A stretch of 64,000 bases of DNA, from NCBI RefSeq assembly GCF_014196495.1, contig NZ_JACIDT010000009.1, positions 62,001 to 126,000 of the forward strand, given 5' to 3'. The DNA comes from Sphingobium jiangsuense. Its GTDB lineage: Bacteria > Pseudomonadota > Alphaproteobacteria > Sphingomonadales > Sphingomonadaceae. Below, piece by piece: positions 59,035 to 64,000 of this stretch (positions are counted from its first letter, which is position 1; the number at the start of each line of letters is the position of its first letter). Below the pieces are notes generated by a model that had not been told where the DNA came from, ran no database searches, and saw only the letters and a list, made by a program, of their open reading frames with translations. The translations under genes and the position numbers were made by a program.

Positions 59035-60267
59035 GTGTCGGTAATGCAAGTGATGATCCGAAATCTGCGCCATATCCTGGTCGGCGGCGCCGTCGCCTTC
59101 AGCGTCGCAGCCCATGCGCAGGTCGCCGGGCCCTATGAAGGCTATGGCCAGACGCCCGGCGAAAGGGCGGTGGGCGTGGTTCTGGACGGCATCGCTCCGG
59201 CGGCGGGCAGCGACCGGATGGCGATGATGCAGTCCCTCTCGCAATTGCCCTCGGCCGGCCAGCGGGCGGATGCGCTGGGCCAGCTTTCCGCGCGCAGCTA
59301 CACGCTCCTGCCCCGGCTGGCCGCCGGGTCGATGGATGCCCATGACCGGCAGCTTCGCGATTATCTGGTCGAGCGCCGCGCTATCGCCATGGACGCCCCG
59401 GCCGACATGCCGGCGAGCGGGCCGGGCACCATCACGATGATGTTGACCGGCGACCTGACGCAGGGGCGTTACGAGGGGCGGACCGACCGGCCGTCCGCGA
59501 ACATGGACAGCCGCGCCCTGCGCTTCGCGATCGACATGCGCCCGCTGCCCGACCTGCTGATCGGCGCGACCATCGGCATAGAGGGGATCGACGCCGGCCT
59601 CGACCGCGCGAAAAGGCCGCGCATCACCGATTTCAACACCTATATCGGCCCCTATGCCAGCTACAGCAACGGCAAGGTCTATGTCGATGTGACGGGCGGC
59701 TATAATTTCGCCGAATATCGCCTGCGCCGTCAGGTCAGCTGGGACGGCTTCGACAACAGGCTGGCAAGCACCGGCGTGGTGGAAGGCGACGGCTGGGCCG
59801 CGACCGCCGAGGCGGGCGTGCTGCTGCGGTCTGGCAAGGTCCGCGTCCAGCCCTTCGCCGGGCTGCTCTATCGCTATGCCGATGTCGAATCCTTCACCGA
59901 GCGGGGTGGCACGGCGGCGCTGGATGTCGCCGCCTACAACCTCAAGTCGCTGCGCGGCAGCCTGGGCGGCCGCGTATCCGCGACGATCGACAAGGGCGAC
60001 TGGGCGATCCGCCCGGCGCTGCGCGCCGAATGGCAGCATGAGCTGCGCGGGCAGCCGGAAAGCCGGATAGAGGCCCGCTTCGCCAGCCGCGACGCCGCGA
60101 TCTTCAGCCTCCAGCCCACTTCGCTGGCGCGCGACGCCGGGCTGGTCGGCGCCAGCGTCACCGCCACCCATGCCAGCCGCACCTCGGTCCGGCTCGGCTA
60201 TAATGGAGAGTTCGGTTCCGACCGCCGCATCCACAATTTCACCTTGTCGGTCAGCCGACGCTTCTGA
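59035..60267 (+). CDS. Autotransporter beta-barrel domain protein without a long passenger
   Basis: This 410-aa protein has a signal peptide (HILVGGAVAFSVAAHAQ) and a short N-terminal helical segment of about 110 aa. A 12-stranded autotransporter barrel occupies about 130-410, ending with the outer-membrane signature LSVSRRF (C-terminal Phe). Typical autotransporters carry hundreds of passenger residues; here almost none remain. GTG 59035 was chosen because AGGGAAG lies 7 nt upstream. It may serve as a pore or membrane anchor for another surface protein. A strong hairpin follows the gene. Confidence 0.85.
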   Translation: MSVMQVMIRNLRHILVGGAVAFSVAAHAQVAGPYEGYGQTPGERAVGVVLDGIAPAAGSDRMAMMQSLSQLPSAGQRADALGQLSARSYTLLPRLAAGSMDAHDRQLRDYLVERRAIAMDAPADMPASGPGTITMMLTGDLTQGRYEGRTDRPSANMDSRALRFAIDMRPLPDLLIGATIGIEGIDAGLDRAKRPRITDFNTYIGPYASYSNGKVYVDVTGGYNFAEYRLRRQVSWDGFDNRLASTGVVEGDGWAATAEAGVLLRSGKVRVQPFAGLLYRYADVESFTERGGTAALDVAAYNLKSLRGSLGGRVSATIDKGDWAIRPALRAEWQHELRGQPESRIEARFASRDAAIFSLQPTSLARDAGLVGASVTATHASRTSVRLGYNGEFGSDRRIHNFTLSVSRRF

Positions 60268-60279
60268 TGCGGAGCAGGG

Positions 60280-60337
60280 CCGTGGAACGGGAACGCCCCC
60301 ATTTTCCCGCTGTGGGGAGGGGCTTTCCGTTCCACGG
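60280..60337 (+). terminator. Hairpin after the autotransporter gene
   Basis: CCGTGGAACGG (60280-60290) and CCGTTCCACGG (60327-60337) form a perfect 11-bp stem around a 36-nt loop. It begins 12 nt after the stop codon. No T-run follows, so it may act with Rho or protect the mRNA end. Confidence 0.5.
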
Positions 60338-60438
60338 GCGGGGCCGGGCCGGCGGGCGATCCGCCCTTGCATGAGGCGGCCTGCATGATGGGGCCTGACA
60401 ATGGGGCCTGCACGACGGGGAAAGACCGGGAGGACATG

Positions 60439-60681
60439 ATGAGACAGCAGGAAGGGCAATCGCTTTTCCATCCCGGCGCGGGCCGGGCGGGTCCCGATCC
60501 CGGCAGGCGGCGCCTGCGCCGCGAAAGGGACGGGGTCGTCGTGACCGTGCGCGGCAACCGCATCCATGTGCCGGACATGAAGTCGCTGCCGGGGGAAAGG
60601 CTGCGGCTGGGCGTCGCGGTGGCGCTGCTGTGCGGCGCCCTGTTCTGGGGAGGGCTGCTATGCTGGTTGTGGCTGGCGTGA
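60439..60681 (+). CDS. Small single-helix membrane protein
   Basis: This 80-aa protein has a basic, Gly/Arg-rich cytoplasmic half, a short beta-like segment (DGVVVTVRGNRIHVPD) and a C-terminal membrane helix (GVAVALLCGALFWGGLLCWL). It has no known family. GGGAGG precedes the tandem ATGATG; the second ATG was chosen for spacing. It lies 25 nt before the winged-helix gene, which suggests an operon. Confidence 0.6.
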   Translation: MRQQEGQSLFHPGAGRAGPDPGRRRLRRERDGVVVTVRGNRIHVPDMKSLPGERLRLGVAVALLCGALFWGGLLCWLWLA

Positions 60682-60706
60682 GGGCCGCCGGGCGGAGGCG
60701 CGGGCG

Positions 60707-61342
60707 ATGACGCGCCCCATATCCTCCTTCCGCCGCCCTGCGGGCATCGACTGGCGGGAAAGCCATGCGCGCCTGCGGATGCGCGACCGGGGGGCCACCG
60801 CCTCGCAGGCCGAGGAACTGATCCGCATCGGCTCGGATGCGCTGGCGCTGGCGGTCCGGGCGTTCCGGCAGGCCGCCACCGGCAGCCGCGCCGCCGGGGA
60901 CCGGCAGCAGGAGATGCTGAAGGACCTGTCCTCGGTGCTGATCCAGCTGGCGGACGGCGGGGCGCAGGGATGGGAAGGGGAGCGGCCGGCCCCTTCGGCC
61001 GCCCTTTCCGCGCCGCCCCCGTCGCGGCAATGCCTCCCCCTTCCGCGCGCGGCGGTGGAGCAGGCGATGATCGACCATGTCGGCAGGACGCTGGAACTGG
61101 GCAAGGGGGCGTCGCATCTGCTGCTGTGCCTGTTGAAGGAGCCCGGCGTCTTTCACGAACTGCCCGAACTGTCCCGGCTGCTGTCGCTGCGCTCGGCCAA
61201 TCACACCGTCCTGCGCGTCTATGCCTGCCGCCTGCGGCGGGCGCTGGAGCGGCACGGCATGACCGGCGCGATCGTGACCGGCGCGTGCAGCTATATGCTG
61301 CGGCCGGACTATGTTCCGGCGGTGCGGGCGCTGCTCGAATGA
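60707..61342 (+). CDS. Protein with an OmpR-like C-terminal winged helix
   Basis: This 211-aa protein has no receiver domain. The N-terminal half is helical and rich in Arg and Ala (GATASQAEELIRIGSDALAL), and the C-terminal 90 residues look like an OmpR/PhoB winged helix (LLLCLLKEPGVFHELPELSR; NHTVLRVYACRLRRALERHG; IVTGACSYMLRP). It is probably a DNA-binding regulator that acts without phosphorylation. It overlaps the next gene by ATGA. Its targets could be the surface genes upstream. Confidence 0.7.
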   Translation: MTRPISSFRRPAGIDWRESHARLRMRDRGATASQAEELIRIGSDALALAVRAFRQAATGSRAAGDRQQEMLKDLSSVLIQLADGGAQGWEGERPAPSAALSAPPPSRQCLPLPRAAVEQAMIDHVGRTLELGKGASHLLLCLLKEPGVFHELPELSRLLSLRSANHTVLRVYACRLRRALERHGMTGAIVTGACSYMLRPDYVPAVRALLE

Positions 61343-61989
61343 GTGTCGCCGCCTATTACGGCGCCGCGCCCGGTGCGCGCTTTCGCGCGCCCTACATCCT
61401 GGCAGGATGGAGCGGCGCCTACGGCATGCTGGTGAGCATGGTCGCCGCGCGGCTGATGATGCCGTGGTTCGGCAACTCGACCTATGTGTGGGGGGCGGTG
61501 ATCTTCGCCGTCCTGCTCGGCTTTTCGCTCGGCTGCCTGTCGGGCGGGCTGCCGGGGCGGGGCCGGGAGTCGGCGGCGGGACTGACGCTGCCGCTGTGCC
61601 TCGCGGCGCTCGCGACGCTGCCGCTGATCCATTATGCCCGCCCGGTCTGCATCGCCCTTGCCGTGGCGGCGCCCGATCTGCGCTACGGCGCGCTGATGGC
61701 GGCGCTGCTGCTGCTGTTCGCGCCCGCCTTCCTGCTGGGCGCGGTCTTTCCCCATGCGATCGAGCTGCTGTGCCGCCACCGGGGCAGGGCGCGGCAGATG
61801 CCCGCCTCGCTCGCCGCCTGGTCGGCCCTCGCCGCGGCGGCCGGTGCGCTGCTGACGGCCTTCCATCTCGTCCCCCGGTTCGATCCGCCGGTGCTGCTCC
61901 AGTGCGCGATGGCCTTCAGCCTCGCCCTCGCGCTCCTTGCCTTCCTCCGCTATTTTCCGCGCCGGGCAAAGAGGGGCTGGAAGTTTTAA
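61339..61989 (+). CDS. Membrane protein related to the N-terminal half of MFS/spermidine synthase fusions
   Basis: This 216-aa inner-membrane protein has about six to seven helices. WSGAYGMLVSMVAARLMMPW, FGNSTYVWGAVIFAVLLGFS and GCLSGG match the integral-membrane part of fused MFS/spermidine-synthase-like proteins. The methyltransferase-like synthase half, normally about 250 aa, is absent. Its start overlaps the winged-helix gene. The function is unknown. Confidence 0.72.
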   Translation: MSVAAYYGAAPGARFRAPYILAGWSGAYGMLVSMVAARLMMPWFGNSTYVWGAVIFAVLLGFSLGCLSGGLPGRGRESAAGLTLPLCLAALATLPLIHYARPVCIALAVAAPDLRYGALMAALLLLFAPAFLLGAVFPHAIELLCRHRGRARQMPASLAAWSALAAAAGALLTAFHLVPRFDPPVLLQCAMAFSLALALLAFLRYFPRRAKRGWKF

Positions 61990-62097
61990 CCTGCCGACAA
62001 TAAGGAGTATTTTCCTTTTGATGCCATAAGGATGGAACAGGAAATCCGGGCCGGGCCGCGCCTTTCGCGCGCGGACGGCGGCAGGAGCAGCAAGGTT

Positions 62098-63102
62098 ATG
62101 AAACCGCCCATGTCGAGCTTCATGAAAAATATCCTCACGACCCTGACCTATGAGCCGAAGCTGGATGGGCCGGCATCCGGGCAGACGGTCGAACTGAGCC
62201 GGCTCGACCAGCGGCTGACCGGCCTGATGCAGAATGAGGGCGGCGCGCAGGCCGCGATCATGGTGCGGCCGGGCGAATGCTCGGTGTGGAACGGCAACCC
62301 CCGCCAGCAGCCGGGGCTGACGCCGGAAAGCTGCCGCTCGCTGATCGAATCGATCGCCAGCGAAGGGGGCAACCGCATCCCGGTGCTGGTCCGCCTCAAC
62401 CCGTCCGACCCGGAAAAGCCCTATGAGCTGCTGGTCGGCAGCCGCAGGCGCTATGCGGTCGACTGGCTCAACCATAATGGCCGCCCGGAACTGCGCCTGA
62501 GCGCGCTGGTCGTCGATCTTTCCGACGAGGAGGCGTTCCGCCTCGCCGATATCGAGAATCGCGAGCGCGCCGACATCACCGAGCTGGATCGCGCGCGCAG
62601 CTATCAGAGCGCGGTCGACCGCTTCTACGGGGGCGTGCAGTCGCGCATGGCGGAGGCGCTCAATCTTTCCAACAGCCAGCTGAGCCGCCTGCTCGCGCTC
62701 GCCCAGCTGCCGGAGGAGGTGGTGGACGCCTTCTCCACCAAGGACGAGCTGCGCGTGCGCCATTCGGAGATATTGACCCCGCTGCTGCGCCGCCCGGAAA
62801 CGCGCGCGGCGGTGATCGCGCAGGCGCGGCTGATCGGCAGGGAGCAGCAGGATCTCGCCGCGCGGGGCGAGCGCATGATCTCCCCCGGCGTCGTCATCGC
62901 CCGGCTGAAGGAGGCCGCGTCGCCGCGCGCCGGGGAAAGCGCCGCGAAAATCCCGATCCTCGCCGGGGAAACGCGGCTGGGCACCGTGAAGCCGGGCAAG
63001 GATGGCGAGCTTCAGGTCGACCTCAGCATCGCCGCCGACACGGATGTGGAGGAGGTGCTGGCGCTGCTGCGCGCCGCGATCGCCGCCGCGCGCGCCGGAT
63101 AA
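62098..63102 (+). CDS. ParB/RepB-like protein without a ParA partner (third ParB)
   Basis: This 334-aa protein has the ParB core (VRPGECSVWNGNPRQQ; LIESIASEGGNRIPVLVR; ELLVGSRRRYAVDWL for the GxRR box) and the helix-turn-helix MAEALNLSNSQLSRLLALAQ. ADIENRERADITELDRARSY, in part ADIENRERADITELD, is shared with the other two ParBs in layout. No ParA gene lies next to it. The start is uncertain: ATG 62098 was chosen, with 62032 and 62110 as alternatives. It may bind its own site, or act with one of the ParA proteins 18-20 kb away. Three hairpins follow its stop. Confidence 0.88.
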   Translation: MKPPMSSFMKNILTTLTYEPKLDGPASGQTVELSRLDQRLTGLMQNEGGAQAAIMVRPGECSVWNGNPRQQPGLTPESCRSLIESIASEGGNRIPVLVRLNPSDPEKPYELLVGSRRRYAVDWLNHNGRPELRLSALVVDLSDEEAFRLADIENRERADITELDRARSYQSAVDRFYGGVQSRMAEALNLSNSQLSRLLALAQLPEEVVDAFSTKDELRVRHSEILTPLLRRPETRAAVIAQARLIGREQQDLAARGERMISPGVVIARLKEAASPRAGESAAKIPILAGETRLGTVKPGKDGELQVDLSIAADTDVEEVLALLRAAIAAARAG

Positions 63103-63149
63103 TCCTTGTTTTCCGTGATTTGACTTCGTCGCCCTGACGGGTCCGAGTC

Positions 63150-63270
63150 AGCAGGTGATTCCACCTGCTTCGAAATCAAACTAGACTCTGTCCTGTTCAG
63201 ATTGAACCGGACAGAGTCTGGCTATTCCTTGTTTGCCGCGTTTTCCGAGCCGTCAGATGTTCCATCTGAC
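63150..63270. terminator. Cluster of three hairpins between convergent genes
   Basis: First: AGCAGGTG-ATTC-CACCTGCT (63150-63169). Second: AGACTCTGTCC and GGACAGAGTCT (63183-63219), with GTTCA-GAT-TGAAC nested inside, a 17-bp stem with one mismatch. Third: GTCAGATG-TTC-CATCTGAC (63252-63270), part of the gene-end repeat. They separate parB from the minus-strand response regulator gene. Confidence 0.65.
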
Positions 63271-63287
63271 TTGAAAACGCTCTAGCG
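63235..63287. repeat. Gene-end repeat with hairpin, copy 2 (supplies a TAG stop)
   Basis: This is a near-identical copy of 24942-24993 (one extra A before CGCTCTAG). CTA at 63282-63284 is the TAG stop of the response regulator on the minus strand, with the GTCAGATG hairpin directly downstream, exactly as in the first copy. Confidence 0.7.
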
Positions 63288-64000
63288 CTGGAGCTGGCCC
63301 GCCAGATAATCGAGCATCATCTTCTCGACATTCGCGTTGATGCCCAGGAAGCTGCGCCGCCCGTCGCGCTCGTCCTGGATGCGGTAGAGCACGTCGTCGC
63401 TGATCAGCTTCTTGATCAGGCGCAGCGCGGTGCTGGTCGGCGCGCCCGACGCGATGCAGGCGCTGGAGACGGAAACGGCGCGCTTTTCCAGCCGCGCCAG
63501 CAGCAGGTCGAGCAGGATGTTCCACGCCGGATCGCCGAACAGCGCGCCGCCGCCCAGCTTGCTGCGCTTGGCCTCGGTGCGCAGCAGGCCGCGGATATAA
63601 TCGACCATGTTCCTTTCATCGTCCTGCGTGGCGGCGGTGCCGGGGGCCGCGGGCGGCTGCGCGCCCGCCGGGGGCGCGGCGACCGGCCTTTCGTCGATCA
63701 GCCGGGTCAGGTGGCTCAACTCCGAACTGAGCGAGGAGATCTTGTCGAGCAGCAGCGACCGGGCGACCGATGCCTCGTGCAGGCCGTTGGCGCGTTGCAG
63801 CGCCTTGCGCAGATCCTCGCGGTCGACCGGCTTTTGCAGGAAATCCATCGCCGAGGCGCGCATCGCATCGACGGCCAGCTCCATGCTCGCATGGCCGGTG
63901 ACCATGATGAAGCGGGTCTGCCGCCCCTCGGCCGCCGCTATGGCGGACAATCTGTGGATAAGGGAAAGGCCGTCGCAATTGGGCATATGATAATCGATGA
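63282..64000 (-). CDS. Response regulator with C-terminal winged-helix-like domain (5' end outside the window)
   Basis: The visible part is 239 codons. At the window edge the frame reads I-D-Y-H-M-P-N-C-D-G, the phospho-Asp loop of a receiver domain, then FIMVTGHASMELAVDAMRAS and the Lys of FLQKPVDREDL. A coiled linker and Pro/Ala-rich segment follow, then a C-terminal helical region (WNILLDLLLARLEKRAVSVS; ASGAPTSTALRLIKKLISDD) that looks like a MarR-type winged helix. The first about 50 residues lie beyond the window. It is convergent with parB and ends in the gene-end repeat. Confidence 0.85.
   Translation of the reverse strand, partial: IDYHMPNCDGLSLIHRLSAIAAAEGRQTRFIMVTGHASMELAVDAMRASAMDFLQKPVDREDLRKALQRANGLHEASVARSLLLDKISSLSSELSHLTRLIDERPVAAPPAGAQPPAAPGTAATQDDERNMVDYIRGLLRTEAKRSKLGGGALFGDPAWNILLDLLLARLEKRAVSVSSACIASGAPTSTALRLIKKLISDDVLYRIQDERDGRRSFLGINANVEKMMLDYLAGQLQR

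Noticed and set aside
57466..60567. A 1033-codon minus-strand open frame across the EAL and autotransporter genes
   Set aside because: No family features on the minus strand, whereas both plus-strand genes have recognisable domains; long antisense frames are common in GC-rich DNA.

Overview
The window is GC-rich, tightly packed DNA from an alphaproteobacterium, most likely a sphingomonad (Sphingomonadaceae). This is inferred from codon use, from sphingomonad-style intergenic repeats, from HWE-type histidine kinases, from two candidate EcfG-type general stress promoters, and from an RPA-type plasmid replication initiator beside parAB genes. No rRNA, tRNA or CRISPR array was recognised. The replication and partition block at 37-44.4 kb indicates a plasmid, megaplasmid or chromid rather than the main chromosome.

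0-9 kb: an old yellow enzyme and an NTF2-like protein lie opposite an AraC regulator. A three-gene signalling operon follows: a hybrid kinase with three receiver domains, a CheR-type methyltransferase and a receiver-PAS-HWE kinase-receiver protein. It is preceded by a candidate stress promoter. 9-16 kb: a catabolic island with a GntR regulator, two dehydrogenases, a DapA-fold aldolase, an ornithine-cyclodeaminase-fold protein and a divergent MHS transporter; its substrate is unknown. 16-30 kb: a globin-coupled chemoreceptor, a PAS-GGDEF-EAL protein, a Crp/Fnr regulator, a TauE transporter, an SRPBCC/alcohol dehydrogenase/SDR operon, a membrane aspartic protease, a small protein behind a second candidate stress promoter, a Rieske oxygenase, a deletion scar joining two gene remnants, and an acyl-CoA synthetase. 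30-37 kb: a CDP-alcohol phosphatidyltransferase, a glycosyltransferase, an ECF sigma/anti-sigma/DedA operon, a secreted beta-helix protein and a GIY-YIG protein.

37-47 kb is the maintenance region. A candidate iteron origin precedes parA-parB-repA, all on the minus strand in repABC-like order. A second parAB pair runs divergently. A plasmid-type helix-turn-helix gene and a tyrosine recombinase flank an 11-8-11 bp palindrome that looks like a recombinase core site; the recombinase carries His where the catalytic Tyr is expected. An IS66-type remnant follows.

47-62 kb is a regulatory and cell-surface region: a PepSY/two-component operon, an EAL protein, a TpsB outer-membrane transporter, a prolyl-hydroxylase-like 2OG-Fe(II) oxygenase, a prepilin peptidase, a large collagen-like lipoprotein, a catalytically degenerate EAL protein, a barrel-only autotransporter and small accessory genes. 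The oxygenase, collagen-like lipoprotein and TpsB transporter are the best candidate for an undescribed system: possible post-translational modification and surface display of a bacterial collagen. A third, orphan ParB and a truncated response regulator close the window.
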